From: JBKBKN01 sp046294625
Lineage (GTDB): Bacteria; Bacteroidota; Bacteroidia; M30B66
Assembly (NCBI GenBank): GCA_046294625.1
Contig: JBKBKN010000011.1
Span: 1-64,000, forward strand
Length of the DNA stretch: 64,000 nucleotides
Reading direction: 5' to 3'
This document shows, piece after piece, positions 7,998 through 17,279 of the stretch (position 1 is its first letter; every line of letters starts with the position of its first letter). A model generated the notes under the pieces. That model worked only from the letters and a program-made list of their open reading frames with translations. It ran no database searches and was not told where the DNA came from. The translations under genes were made by a program, and so were the position numbers.

Positions 7998-8040
7998 ATG
8001 CTAAAATCAATTTTCACAAACCCTTTAAAAACAATTAAAA

Positions 8041-9363
8041 ATGTCAAACAAATTAAGATTCGAAACCTTACAGCTACATGCAGGACAAAATGTTGATCCA
8101 GTAACTAAATCAAGAGCTGTACCCATTTATCAAACTACTTCTTATGTGTTTAATAATTCCGAGCATGCTGCCAATCTATTTGGCTTGAAAGAGTTCGGGA
8201 ATATTTACACACGCATCATGAACCCAACCACTGATGTTTTTGAGCAAAGAATTGCTGCCCTCGAAGGTGGAGTGGCGGCTGTTGCAGTGAGCTCCGGACA
8301 GGCGGCTCAGTTTTTGGCGCTAACTAATATACTCGAAACAGGTGACAATTTTATTACCACATCTTTTTTGTATGGAGGCACTTACAATCAGTTTAAAGTG
8401 TCGTTCAAAAAGCTGGGTATTGAGGCACGCTTTGTTGATGGGGATGTACCCGAAGAGTTTGAAGCGAAGATTGATGCAAAGACCAAGGCCATTTATCTGG
8501 AAAGTATAGGTAATCCACATTTCAATATTCCTGACTTCGAAAAAATTGCTGCTATTGCTCGCAAGCATCAAATTCCTTTGGTGGTGGATAACACTTTTGG
8601 GGCTGCCGGCTATTTATTTCAACCTATTCAATATGGAGCGAATGTAGTTGTCGCTTCAGCCACTAAGTGGATTGGTGGTCATGGTACAAGCGTTGGCGGT
8701 GTGATTGTAGATGGTGGGAATTTTGACTGGGGCAATGGTAAATTTCCTCAGTTCTCTGAACCAGCAGAAGGCTATCATGGGTTAAAGTTTGCAGAAGTAT
8801 TTGGAGTAAATAATCCACTTGGTCTGCCCAATATTGCATTTGCCATCAAAACCCGTGTAGAAGGCCTTCGCGACTATGGTCCGGCCTTAAGCCCTTTTAA
8901 TGCATTCTTGCTTTTGCAAGGTCTTGAAACGCTCTCCTTAAGAGTGCAGCGAACGGTTGACAATGCTTTGACATTGGCCAATTGGCTCGAAAATCATTCG
9001 GCCGTGGAGTATGTCAACTATCCTGGACTAAAGAGCAGCCCTTATAATGCATTGGCCAAAAAGTATTTGCAAAATGGCTTTGGCGGTGTGCTAAGCTTTA
9101 AAGTAAAAGGCGGAAAAGCAGCCGCCGATAAATTGGTGGATGAGCTTAAACTTGTTAGTCACTTGGCCAATGTGGGTGATGCAAAAACACTGATTATTCA
9201 CCCGGCAAGTACAACTCATGAGCAACTTTCCGAATCAGAACAACTTTCAGCGGGAGTTGTTCCTGGCTTACTCCGTTTGTCTGTTGGCATCGAGCATATT
9301 GATGACATCAAAGAAGACATTGGTCAAGCCATTGAGAAAAGTATCGCCGTTGCTAGTGTTTAA
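8041..9363 (+). CDS. metY: O-acetylhomoserine sulfhydrylase (O-acetylhomoserine aminocarboxypropyltransferase)
   Basis: This PLP enzyme of the cystathionine gamma-synthase family makes homocysteine from O-acetylhomoserine and sulfide. The 440 residues match the long MetY subclass (about 430) rather than MetB or MetC (about 390). It starts FETLQLHAGQ and has YTRIMNPTTDVFE at 56-68 and the aldimine-forming Lys209 in ATKWIGGHGTS. NPLG..NIAFAIKTRVEGLRDYGPALSPFNAFLLLQGLETL is the MetY-specific insert. VSHLANVGDAKTLIIHPASTTHEQL closes the active site. It is the first gene of an operon with metX (33 bases downstream) and hom, so the three genes make homocysteine from aspartate semialdehyde. The leader with riboswitch and cysteine peptide precedes it. 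Confidence 0.97.
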   Translation: MSNKLRFETLQLHAGQNVDPVTKSRAVPIYQTTSYVFNNSEHAANLFGLKEFGNIYTRIMNPTTDVFEQRIAALEGGVAAVAVSSGQAAQFLALTNILETGDNFITTSFLYGGTYNQFKVSFKKLGIEARFVDGDVPEEFEAKIDAKTKAIYLESIGNPHFNIPDFEKIAAIARKHQIPLVVDNTFGAAGYLFQPIQYGANVVVASATKWIGGHGTSVGGVIVDGGNFDWGNGKFPQFSEPAEGYHGLKFAEVFGVNNPLGLPNIAFAIKTRVEGLRDYGPALSPFNAFLLLQGLETLSLRVQRTVDNALTLANWLENHSAVEYVNYPGLKSSPYNALAKKYLQNGFGGVLSFKVKGGKAAADKLVDELKLVSHLANVGDAKTLIIHPASTTHEQLSESEQLSAGVVPGLLRLSVGIEHIDDIKEDIGQAIEKSIAVASV

Positions 9364-9396
9364 TACATATAAAAATAAACTCAGATCACCACGAAA

Positions 9397-10428
9397 ATGC
9401 CATTATTAATAATTAATGAACCCTTTCAGCTTGAGTCAGGAGAAGTGCTTTCCGGTTTGGAAGTCTATTACGAAACCTACGGATCATTTCAACCTGACTC
9501 AAGTAAGGTGATTTGGGTTTGTCATGCGCTTACTGCAAATGCCGATGTATTTGATTGGTGGCCGGGTTTGTTTGGCGAAAAGGATTTGTTTAATCCGCGC
9601 GATTATTTTATTGTGTGTATTAACAATCTTGGTTCTTGTTATGGAACTACGGGACCATTAAGCAACAAGCCAGAAACAGGAAAGCCTTATTACCATACTT
9701 TTCCAGAGTTCACTATCCGCGATATGGCCAAAGTGCACTCACTGGCACATCAAAAATTGCAATTGGGTAAAATTCATCTGTTGATAGGCGGCTCTCAAGG
9801 CGCACAGCAAGCCATGGAATGGGCAATTCAAGATTCAGATTTATTCGAAAATCTTGCATTGATAGCCACCAATGCCAAACATTCGCCTTGGGGGATCGCT
9901 TTCAACGAAACCCAAAGAATGGCCATCGAAACTGATCCAAGCTGGAGAAGCGATGCTGCCAATGCCGGTTTGCAAGGAATGAAAACAGCCAGAGCCATGG
10001 CATTGCTCAGCTATCGCAATTATTTTACTTATCAGCATGCCCAACAAGGCAAAAACTTCGATGGTACTCCAAAGGCTGTGAGCTATCAGCGCTATCAAGG
10101 CGAAAAACTCGCCCGCCGATTTAATGCATTGTCTTATTACAGGCTATCAAAAGCAATGGATAGCCACGATGTGGGACGTGGCCGTGGCGGTTTGGCAAAA
10201 GCACTCAGAGCCATCAAGAGTAATACCATAGTGGTTAGCATTCTAAGTGATTTGCTATTTCCTCCTGAGGAACAATTATTCTTGCGCGAACACATTACAC
10301 ATGCGCAATATGCCGAGATTGACTCGGTGTATGGCCATGATGGATTCTTGGTAGAAACACAAAAGCTTTCTTCCATTCTCAAACATTTTTTAATCACTCA
10401 AAACAAAACAACGTATGTCAAAAATTAA
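9397..10428 (+). CDS. metX: Homoserine O-acetyltransferase
   Basis: MetX acetylates homoserine with acetyl-CoA, giving the substrate of MetY. It is an alpha/beta hydrolase fold protein with the triad visible as Ser133 (LIGGSQGAQQAMEW), Asp285 (SILSDLLFPP) and His314 (VYGHDGFLVE). The family motifs NNLGSCYGTTGP (76-87) and TIRDMAKVHSLAHQKL are present. The nucleophile elbow reads GGSQGA where many relatives have GGSMGG, a modest variation that keeps the serine. It lacks the C-terminal CBS domains seen in some archaeal and bacterial relatives. The next gene begins 14 bases before its stop, so translation of the two is probably coupled. Confidence 0.95.
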   Translation: MPLLIINEPFQLESGEVLSGLEVYYETYGSFQPDSSKVIWVCHALTANADVFDWWPGLFGEKDLFNPRDYFIVCINNLGSCYGTTGPLSNKPETGKPYYHTFPEFTIRDMAKVHSLAHQKLQLGKIHLLIGGSQGAQQAMEWAIQDSDLFENLALIATNAKHSPWGIAFNETQRMAIETDPSWRSDAANAGLQGMKTARAMALLSYRNYFTYQHAQQGKNFDGTPKAVSYQRYQGEKLARRFNALSYYRLSKAMDSHDVGRGRGGLAKALRAIKSNTIVVSILSDLLFPPEEQLFLREHITHAQYAEIDSVYGHDGFLVETQKLSSILKHFLITQNKTTYVKN

Positions 10429-11659
10429 AATAGGATTATTCGGTTTCGGATGTGTAGGTCAGGGACTTTTTCATGTATTACACGAAACGAAAGGTATCAA
10501 AGCCGATATAGTTAAAATTGCGGTGAAGGATCGAAACAAGAAAAGATCACTGCCTGCGGAATATTTCACCTTTGACAAGCAGGAAATACTCCAAAATCAA
10601 GAAATCAATACCATTGTGGAGTTGATCGACGATCCCCATGAGGCTTATCTGATTGTAAAACAGGCTTTAGAATCAGGAAAGAATGTGGTAACAGCCAATA
10701 AGAAAATGCTGGCACTGCATCTTAATGAACTGGTTGAACTGCAACAAAAACATGGCGTAGCCTTGCTTTACGAAGGTGCAGCTTGCGGCAGTATTCCGAT
10801 TATCCGAAATCTGGAAGAATATTACGACAATGATTTACTTGCATCCATCAGTGGCATCTTCAATGGTTCGTCTAATTACATTCTCACCCGAATTTTTAAA
10901 GATGGGCTTGGTTATGACGAAGCCTTAAAGCTTGCTCAAGAGCTTGGCTTTGCTGAAAGCGACCCTACCCTTGATGTTCAGGCCTACGATCCTTTATATA
11001 AATTGGTTATTCTCGCTGCACATGCTTTTGGCCTCATTGTGCATCCTGATGAAGTTTTTCATTTCGGCATTCACACACTCAGCGATGTTGATTTGAATTA
11101 TGTACGGGAAAAAGGCTTAAAAATTAAAGTAGTACCTCAAGCGCGTAAGCTCGACGATGGCCATATTTCACTTTGGGTTGCACCACAATTTATCCGCCCC
11201 GACAATTACTTGTACAATGTAGAATATGAATACAATGGAGTTACTGTTCAATCCGCTTTTGCCGATAAGCAATTCTTGTTAGGCAAGGGCGCAGGTGGAA
11301 ATCCAACAGGTTCGGCAGTATTGTCAGACATTTCGGCCTTGGCTTTTGATTATCATTACGAGTATAAAAAGCTTAAGCAAAACTCGGGATTGCACTATCA
11401 GAAGCAAGTATTTGTAGACATATTCTATCGTTTCAACCATGCTGAAGAAGAATCGCTGCTTCCGTTCGAACAGGTTTATGATCGTCACCAATCTCAGACA
11501 CATTTTTATGTAACCGGAAAAGTATTGCTTAGCAATCTTATTCAAGCACAAAACGCTTTATTGAAAGGTACTGGTTTCATTGCACTATTGCCCGAACAAG
11601 AGTTGGCTAGTGCCAGTGTATTTCATTTTGAAGCTGAAACACAAGCATTAAGTATTTGA
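10415..11659 (+). CDS. hom: Homoserine dehydrogenase
   Basis: The enzyme reduces aspartate semialdehyde to homoserine. Its N-terminus carries the nucleotide-binding motif GFGCVGQG (10-17), followed by NVVTANKKMLA and EGAACGSIPIIRNLEEYY. The catalytic domain has SGIFNGSSNYILTRI and LGFAESDPTLDVQAYDPLYKLVILA. It is monofunctional, with no aspartokinase part. Residues after about 340 (YRFNHAEEE...THFYVTGKVLLSNLIQAQNAL) may form a short regulatory ACT-like end; this is a weak reading. It overlaps metX by 14 bases and completes the metY-metX-hom operon. The start MSKIKIGLFGFGCVG leaves almost no room before the Rossmann strand, which supports it. Confidence 0.95.
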   Translation: MSKIKIGLFGFGCVGQGLFHVLHETKGIKADIVKIAVKDRNKKRSLPAEYFTFDKQEILQNQEINTIVELIDDPHEAYLIVKQALESGKNVVTANKKMLALHLNELVELQQKHGVALLYEGAACGSIPIIRNLEEYYDNDLLASISGIFNGSSNYILTRIFKDGLGYDEALKLAQELGFAESDPTLDVQAYDPLYKLVILAAHAFGLIVHPDEVFHFGIHTLSDVDLNYVREKGLKIKVVPQARKLDDGHISLWVAPQFIRPDNYLYNVEYEYNGVTVQSAFADKQFLLGKGAGGNPTGSAVLSDISALAFDYHYEYKKLKQNSGLHYQKQVFVDIFYRFNHAEEESLLPFEQVYDRHQSQTHFYVTGKVLLSNLIQAQNALLKGTGFIALLPEQELASASVFHFEAETQALSI

Positions 11660-11739
11660 GTGTCATTGATTAGACGAAGGTATCAGCTGCCGGAAGAATA
11701 GATTCTTTTAAAAGCCTTACCTTCGCCTTTTCTTTTTGC

Positions 11740-12423
11740 ATGCTTGACGAGAAGCGAATTTTATTTGAAGACAATCACCTGATCGCTGTGCTAAAATTTG
11801 CAGGTGAAATTGTGCAGGGCGACAAAACAGGAGACCAGCCATTGAGCGAGCTTGTTGCCGATTTTCTGAAAAAGAAGTATGAAAAACCCGGAGACGCGTT
11901 TATTGGCGTAATACATAGAATTGACCGTCCTGTAAGCGGAGTGGTGTTGCTAGCAAAGACATCAAAAGCACTCTCGCGGATGAATGAATTGTTCAGAGAT
12001 AAGCAAGTAAAAAAGACATATTGGGCTTTAGTAGAAGGCGCGCCTCTGTTGAAGGAAGGAAAAATTGAAGGGTATCTTTTCAGGAATGAGAAACTCAATA
12101 AATCTTTTTTTTCAGAAAATCCACGACAGAATGCGTTAGCCAGCAGTTTGTCCTATAGACTTGTCCGTCAGTATGATCGATACAGCCTTTTAGAGATACA
12201 TCCGCATACGGGAAGGCATCATCAAATAAGAGTAATGCTTGCGCACATAGGCAATCCAATTAAGGGAGATGTAAAATATGGAGCTAGGAGGGCTAATCCC
12301 GATCAGTCGATTTGTTTACATGCAAGAGCCTTGCAGTTTATTCATCCCATTAAAAAGGAAAATATTCTCATTCAAGCCCTTTTACCCGAAACCAAGGCAT
12401 GGGAGTTTGTTGAAGCGAACTAG
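11740..12423 (+). CDS. RluA-family RNA pseudouridine synthase
   Basis: The 227-residue protein is a compact RluA-type synthase without an S4 domain. The active-site Asp62 is in VIHRIDRPVSGVVLLAKT. Other family motifs are KTYWALVEG, LLEIHPHTGRHHQIRVMLAHIGNPIKGDVKYG and ICLHARALQFIHP. The target, either a 23S rRNA uridine or a tRNA position, cannot be told from sequence. It lies 80 bases downstream of hom on the same strand. A T-rich, pyrimidine-rich tract before it (11704-11738) could hold its own promoter, so it may or may not belong to the met operon. Confidence 0.93.
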   Translation: MLDEKRILFEDNHLIAVLKFAGEIVQGDKTGDQPLSELVADFLKKKYEKPGDAFIGVIHRIDRPVSGVVLLAKTSKALSRMNELFRDKQVKKTYWALVEGAPLLKEGKIEGYLFRNEKLNKSFFSENPRQNALASSLSYRLVRQYDRYSLLEIHPHTGRHHQIRVMLAHIGNPIKGDVKYGARRANPDQSICLHARALQFIHPIKKENILIQALLPETKAWEFVEAN

Positions 12424-12605
12424 CATTGAGAGTAATTTAGCATCAGTCTAAATTATTGGCCAAACTAATCAGAATCAGATCAGCTTGGAGATGCTGATGA
12501 GTCAAATGCAGTGTAGATGCTTGGTTTAATGCATATCATAAAAACAATCGCTCAGACTAATTGTTAAAGATATATAACATCAATGGCAATAAAATGAATG
12601 TAATA

Positions 12606-12637
12606 TTTGTAATGAACAGATCGATGAAATACATTTG
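12606..12637 (+). promoter_or_regulatory. Promoter of the sdhCAB operon
   Basis: TTTG (12606-12609), 20 bases, then TACATTTG (12630-12637) is an exact Bacteroidota promoter. It ends 35 bases before the sdhC start codon. The 180 bases between the pseudouridine synthase stop and this promoter hold nothing recognisable. Confidence 0.85.
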
Positions 12638-12672
12638 CGCATCAATTCAAAGAATAAATATTTATTTGTAAA

Positions 12673-13449
12673 ATGGCAAAAACAGGACTCAGCTTTTTCT
12701 CTTCATCACTCGGAAAGAAAGTTATTATGGCCCTTACAGGGCTTTTTCTTTGTTCCTTCCTGATTATCCACATGGTAGGGAATCTGCAACTTTTCAAGAA
12801 CGACGGCGGATTGGCATTCAATGTCTATGCTGTGTTCATGACGACCAATCCATTGATTAAAACAGTTTCTTATCTGCTTTATGCTGCCATTCTTTACCAT
12901 GCATTCAAAGGAATTTATTTAGCCTATGAAAACCGCAAAGCTCGACCGATAAGCTATGTAGTAGGCACAAGCGGTTCAAGCTCTTCATGGGCTTCCAGAA
13001 ATATGGGTATTTTAGGAACCATCATATTGGTTTTTATAGTTGTGCACATGAGCGATTTTTGGTTTGAATATAAGTTTGGTTATGTGCCTTACACGCAATA
13101 TACCGAGAAAATTGCCACTGGAGATATTACAGTTACTCCATTTACCGGCGAAATTAAAGACAAAATGGAAGAATATGTGATTGATGGAGAAGCAAAAGTG
13201 ATCATCGTGAAAGACCTTTACAAGGAAGTGGCAGAAAGTTTCAAAAATCCTTTACTTGCATTCTTTTACGTGTTTGCCATGTTTGCCGTATCATTTCACC
13301 TTGTGCATGGATTCAAAAGCGCATTCCAAACCCTTGGCGTTAATCACAAAAAATATAATGGTTTGATTGCTGCGCTGAGCTTGTGGGTATTTGCTATCAT
13401 AATCCCCCTTGGTTTCGCGGCCATGCCGATTTACTTTTTTCTTCGTTAA
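12673..13449 (+). CDS. sdhC: Succinate dehydrogenase/fumarate reductase cytochrome b subunit
   Basis: This is the membrane anchor of complex II, passing electrons from succinate to menaquinone. The 258-residue protein has five predicted membrane segments (about 20-40, 62-82, 112-130, 195-215, 232-256). Histidines fit the two b-haems of the type B enzyme: His33, His76, His125, His209 and His212. A loop of about 60 residues (135-190) rich in charged residues separates segments 3 and 4 and is longer than in the Wolinella or Bacillus anchors, a feature common in Bacteroidota. No separate sdhD exists, as expected for type B. It is first in the operon, with its own promoter. Confidence 0.95.
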   Translation: MAKTGLSFFSSSLGKKVIMALTGLFLCSFLIIHMVGNLQLFKNDGGLAFNVYAVFMTTNPLIKTVSYLLYAAILYHAFKGIYLAYENRKARPISYVVGTSGSSSSWASRNMGILGTIILVFIVVHMSDFWFEYKFGYVPYTQYTEKIATGDITVTPFTGEIKDKMEEYVIDGEAKVIIVKDLYKEVAESFKNPLLAFFYVFAMFAVSFHLVHGFKSAFQTLGVNHKKYNGLIAALSLWVFAIIIPLGFAAMPIYFFLR

Positions 13450-13489
13450 ACTGAATGAATAATTATTTGTTTTCATAAATAAAACGCGT

Positions 13490-15406
13490 ATGACATTAGA
13501 TGCAAAAATTCCGCCGGGTCCGATAGCAGAGAAGTGGACAAAATACAAATCGAGCATTCCTTTGGTGAATCCCGCCAACAAAAGGAATATAGAGATTATT
13601 GTAGTGGGGACAGGCCTTGCAGGAGCTTCAGCAGCTGCTACATTGGGTGAGATGGGGTACAAGGTGAAGGCTTTTTGTTTTCAGGATAGCCCCCGTCGTG
13701 CACACAGTATTGCTGCTCAAGGAGGTATCAATGCTGCAAAAAATTATGCCAATGATGGCGATAGTGTTCATCGTTTATTTTACGATACAGTAAAAGGCGG
13801 AGACTATCGTTCGCGCGAAGCCAATGTGCATCGTCTTGCCGAAGTAAGCACCCAAATCATCGATCAGTGCGTTGCACAGGGTGTTCCATTTGCTCGTGAG
13901 TATGGTGGTTTGTTAGATAATCGCTCGTTCGGTGGAGTGCAAGTATCCAGAACATTCTATGCCAAAGGTCAAACCGGACAGCAGCTTTTGTTAGGTGCAT
14001 ACAGCGCATTAAGCCGTCAGGTTGGAAAGGGCTCCGTGAAAATGTATGCTCGCCATGAGATGTTGGATGTAGTGCTTATTGATGGAAAAGCAAGGGGCAT
14101 CATTGCTCGCAACCTTATCACAGGGAAATTGGAACGTTTTTTCGGGCATGCAGTGGTGTTGGCCACAGGTGGTTATGGCAACGTTTTTTTCCTTTCCACC
14201 AATGCGATGGGGTCTAATACCACAGCTATCTGGAAAGCGCACAAAAAAGGAGCATTTTTCGGAAACCCTTGTTTCACCCAGATTCACCCAACCTGTATTC
14301 CAGTGTCGGGAGATCATCAATCTAAACTCACCTTAATGAGCGAAAGTTTAAGAAATGATGGTCGTATTTGGGTTCCAAAGAAAAAAGATGATCCACGCAA
14401 ACCAACCGATATTCCTGAAGAAGAAAGAGATTATTATCTTGAAAGAAGATACCCTGCCTTTGGTAACCTGGTTCCACGGGATATTGCGTCACGTGCAGCC
14501 AAAGAACGTTGCGATGCCGGCTATGGTGTAGGTCCTTCCAAAATGGCCGTGTATCTCGATTTTGCCGATTCCATTAAGCGATTGGGCAAAAATGTAATCG
14601 AAGCACGTTATGGAAACCTGTTCGAGATTTATGAAAAAATCACTGGAGAAGATCCATATAGCACGCCCATGCGAATCTATCCTGCTGTGCATTATACCAT
14701 GGGTGGCCTTTGGGTAGATTACAACCTGATGACCACTGTCCCTGGATTATATGCCACAGGAGAGTGTAACTTCTCCGACCACGGAGCAAATCGCTTAGGC
14801 GCTTCAGCCTTGATGCAGGGATTGGCTGACGGATACTTCGTATTGCCGATTACAATTGGCGATTATTTATCTAAAGAAATCAAAACTCCCGCAATTCCTA
14901 CTTCGCATGAAGCATTTGAGCAAGCGGAGAAAAATGTTCAGGACATTATTCAGCGCTTGATGAAAGTGAAAGGTAAGGAGCCTGTAGAACATTTTCATCG
15001 TAAATTAGGTAAGATCATGTGGGAATATTGCGGTATGGCCAGAAATGCTGAAGGTCTTCAAAAAGCTAAAAAGATGGTGCAGGAACTTCGCGCTGATTTC
15101 TGGAAGAATGTTTTCATCCCGGGTTCTGCTGATGAATTGAATCCTGAGCTGGAAAAGGCACTTCGCGTTGCCGACTTTCTTGAATTGGGTGAGTTAATGA
15201 TCGATGATGCTTACAACAGAAATGAATCCTGTGGTGGTCACTTCCGCGAAGAGTATCAAACCGAAGATGGTGAAGCATTGCGCGACGATAACAATTATGC
15301 CTATGTTGCTGCATGGGAATACAAAGGTGAAAACCAGCCCGAAGTATTGCACAAGGAGCAACTGGTGTTCGAAAATGTGAAACTCGTTCAACGCAGTTAC
15401 AAATAA
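13490..15406 (+). CDS. sdhA: Succinate dehydrogenase/fumarate reductase flavoprotein subunit
   Basis: This subunit oxidises succinate with covalently bound FAD in the cytosolic arm of complex II. The 638 residues show the FAD-binding VVGTGLAGASAAA (38-50). The FAD-linking His72 is in RRAHSIAAQGGINAA. The substrate-binding stretches are FTQIHPTCIP and HYTMGGLWVDYNLMTTVPGLYATGECNFSDHGANRLGASAL. The ending SCGGHFREEYQTEDGEALRDD is typical of the menaquinone-linked (Bacteroidota/Wolinella) group. It begins 40 bases after sdhC and ends 20 bases before sdhB. Confidence 0.97.
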   Translation: MTLDAKIPPGPIAEKWTKYKSSIPLVNPANKRNIEIIVVGTGLAGASAAATLGEMGYKVKAFCFQDSPRRAHSIAAQGGINAAKNYANDGDSVHRLFYDTVKGGDYRSREANVHRLAEVSTQIIDQCVAQGVPFAREYGGLLDNRSFGGVQVSRTFYAKGQTGQQLLLGAYSALSRQVGKGSVKMYARHEMLDVVLIDGKARGIIARNLITGKLERFFGHAVVLATGGYGNVFFLSTNAMGSNTTAIWKAHKKGAFFGNPCFTQIHPTCIPVSGDHQSKLTLMSESLRNDGRIWVPKKKDDPRKPTDIPEEERDYYLERRYPAFGNLVPRDIASRAAKERCDAGYGVGPSKMAVYLDFADSIKRLGKNVIEARYGNLFEIYEKITGEDPYSTPMRIYPAVHYTMGGLWVDYNLMTTVPGLYATGECNFSDHGANRLGASALMQGLADGYFVLPITIGDYLSKEIKTPAIPTSHEAFEQAEKNVQDIIQRLMKVKGKEPVEHFHRKLGKIMWEYCGMARNAEGLQKAKKMVQELRADFWKNVFIPGSADELNPELEKALRVADFLELGELMIDDAYNRNESCGGHFREEYQTEDGEALRDDNNYAYVAAWEYKGENQPEVLHKEQLVFENVKLVQRSYK

Positions 15407-15426
15407 TTTTAAAAGATTAAAGTGCT

Positions 15427-16170
15427 ATGAAGATTACACTCAAAGTTTGGAGACAAAAGAATAAGAATGCGCAAGGCGCTTTGCAAACATACCAGATGAA
15501 CAATGTGTCGGAAGACATGTCTTTCCTTGAAATGTTTGACGTGCTCAACGATGAATTGGTGATGAAAGGCGAAGAACCGATTGCTTTCGACCACGATTGC
15601 CGCGAAGGTATCTGCGGAATGTGCAGTATGTATATCAACGGTCGTGCGCATGGCCCATTAACCGGCACCACGACTTGTCAGTTGCATATGCGTCACTTTA
15701 AAGATGGCGACACAATTGTGGTAGAGCCTTGGAGAGCAAAAGCATTCCCGGTAATTAAGGATTTGATGGTAGACCGTTCGGCATTCGACAGAATTATTGC
15801 TGCTGGTGGTTACATCTCAGTGAATACTGGAAATGCCGTTGACGCAAACAGTATTCCCATTCCGAAGACGGATGCTGATGCAGCATTTGATGCTGCGGCA
15901 TGCATTGGTTGTGGTGCTTGTGTAGCCACTTGCAAGAATGCTTCTGCCATGTTGTTCGTGTCTGCTAAGGTGTCGCAATTGGCGCTCTTGCCACAAGGCC
16001 GCCCCGAAGCTGCCATTCGTGTAAAGAAAATGGTGGAGGTGATGGACGAAGAAGGTTTTGGAAATTGTACCAACACTGGGGCATGTGAAGTAGAGTGTCC
16101 TAAAGGAATTTCTTTAGAAAATATCGCCCGTATGAATCGCGAATATATTGCTGCCAATATTATCTCCTAA
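15427..16170 (+). CDS. sdhB: Succinate dehydrogenase/fumarate reductase iron-sulfur subunit
   Basis: The subunit carries three clusters between FAD and haem. Cys58, Cys63, Cys66 and Cys84 form the 2Fe-2S site. Cys159, Cys162, Cys165 (CIGCGAC) and Cys169 fit the 4Fe-4S centre. Cys214, Cys220 and Cys224 (CTNTGACEVECP) fit the 3Fe-4S centre, with one cysteine of each CxxCxxC run shared as usual. At 247 residues it is normal for the type B enzyme. It is the last gene of sdhCAB. A weak stem (GGCTTTG region, 16195-16230) follows the stop, but no strong terminator is seen. Confidence 0.97.
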   Translation: MKITLKVWRQKNKNAQGALQTYQMNNVSEDMSFLEMFDVLNDELVMKGEEPIAFDHDCREGICGMCSMYINGRAHGPLTGTTTCQLHMRHFKDGDTIVVEPWRAKAFPVIKDLMVDRSAFDRIIAAGGYISVNTGNAVDANSIPIPKTDADAAFDAAACIGCGACVATCKNASAMLFVSAKVSQLALLPQGRPEAAIRVKKMVEVMDEEGFGNCTNTGACEVECPKGISLENIARMNREYIAANIIS

Positions 16171-16244
16171 TTGATATTGTCAGATTCATTTCCTGAGCCC
16201 TGCCATATTGGTGGGGCTTTGTTTTTTTGTTTCGGTCAATGTGA

Positions 16245-17180
16245 TCAAACCGGTAGTAGTTGTTTCCCATTTAAATTTATTGCAGGAAGTTTACCTGCGA
16301 TTTTCACTTTAATATCATCTTTGAGCATATCTAATATTTTGTGTTTTACAAAATGACGATGCACTACAAGCCCAATGGTGCGAAATGGAACGGGCTCTGA
16401 AAAGCGGCTCACGTGTTGTTGTTGGTCAACATTTAAGTCCATCGCTGCTAGCCAAGGCAGTAAAGTAGAAGCCTTATTACTTCTTACAAAACGAAGCAGA
16501 CTATCAATCGAACCGGCTTTGTAGCGAAAGTTGAGTTTGTTGGTTAAGTTTTTTTCATGGTATTCGCATAATTCCAACACTTGGGTACGCATGCAGTGGC
16601 CTTCTTCGAGCAAGCAAAGATTACTAATGTCCAACTCTTGCGCTGTCACGGTTTGCTCATGCGCTTGCGATGCATCAAAAAATACAAAGGGCTCGTCGTA
16701 AAGATGGTATTCAATCAGCTCGTCGTCCCTAACAGGGATTGATATAATGCCAATGTCTAATTCTCGGGATTTCAATTGACGTAGAATTTCGCTTGTGGTC
16801 TGCTCTCTTACTTCAATATTTAATTCTGAGAACCGACTCGCAAAATCATGTAAAAACAATGGCAAAAGATAGGGTGCAATGGTTGGAATAACTGAAATAC
16901 TTAATGCCCCTTTTATTTTTCCTTTTATTTCCTGTGTAAGTTCATCAAGATTGCTGATTTCCTTATTGATTTTCTTGAGCTGATCAATAATTTTTTTTCC
17001 TTCATCAGTTACTTCAAGTGGCTTTTTCTTCCTATCGAAAATCATGATGCCAATCTCTTCTTCGAATTTTGCCACCATTGTGCTTAAGGTAGATTGGCTG
17101 ATAAAACATGCATCAGCGGCCTTTTCGAAGTGCTTTTTCTCGGCAAGTGATGTAATGTATTGAAATTGGTGAATATTCAT
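16245..17180 (-). CDS. oxyR: LysR-family, OxyR-like peroxide regulator
   Basis: I choose the ATG at 17180 (MNIHQFQYITSLAEKKHF) because it starts the winged helix-turn-helix directly; an upstream ATG adds eight residues of no family likeness. The N-terminal domain (1-60) has ACFISQSTLSTMVAKFEEEIG. In the sensor domain, Cys196 and Cys205 (EEGHCMRTQVLELC) have the same spacing as the peroxide-sensing pair of Escherichia coli OxyR, within the same GHC context. It is therefore expected to activate genes upon disulfide formation. It is divergent from katG with 99 bases between them, the classic regulator-target arrangement. Confidence 0.92.
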   Translation of the reverse strand: MNIHQFQYITSLAEKKHFEKAADACFISQSTLSTMVAKFEEEIGIMIFDRKKKPLEVTDEGKKIIDQLKKINKEISNLDELTQEIKGKIKGALSISVIPTIAPYLLPLFLHDFASRFSELNIEVREQTTSEILRQLKSRELDIGIISIPVRDDELIEYHLYDEPFVFFDASQAHEQTVTAQELDISNLCLLEEGHCMRTQVLELCEYHEKNLTNKLNFRYKAGSIDSLLRFVRSNKASTLLPWLAAMDLNVDQQQHVSRFSEPVPFRTIGLVVHRHFVKHKILDMLKDDIKVKIAGKLPAINLNGKQLLPV

Positions 17181-17236
17181 CGCTTTTGTCAATATTGAAA
17201 TCAAAAATATGGTTTTTATAGATGAGATCCAAGCCT

Positions 17237-17244
17237 TACTTTTG
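17237..17244 (+). promoter_or_regulatory. Promoter -7 element of katG
   Basis: TACTTTTG fits TAnnTTTG and ends 36 bases before the katG start. A T-run near 17213-17217 stands where TTTG would be expected, so the -33 element is weak. This is what one expects of a promoter that needs an activator such as the divergent OxyR-like protein. I could not define an operator. Confidence 0.6.
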
Positions 17245-17279
17245 TCTCATTACCTTAAAAAACTAAAAACATCATAACT

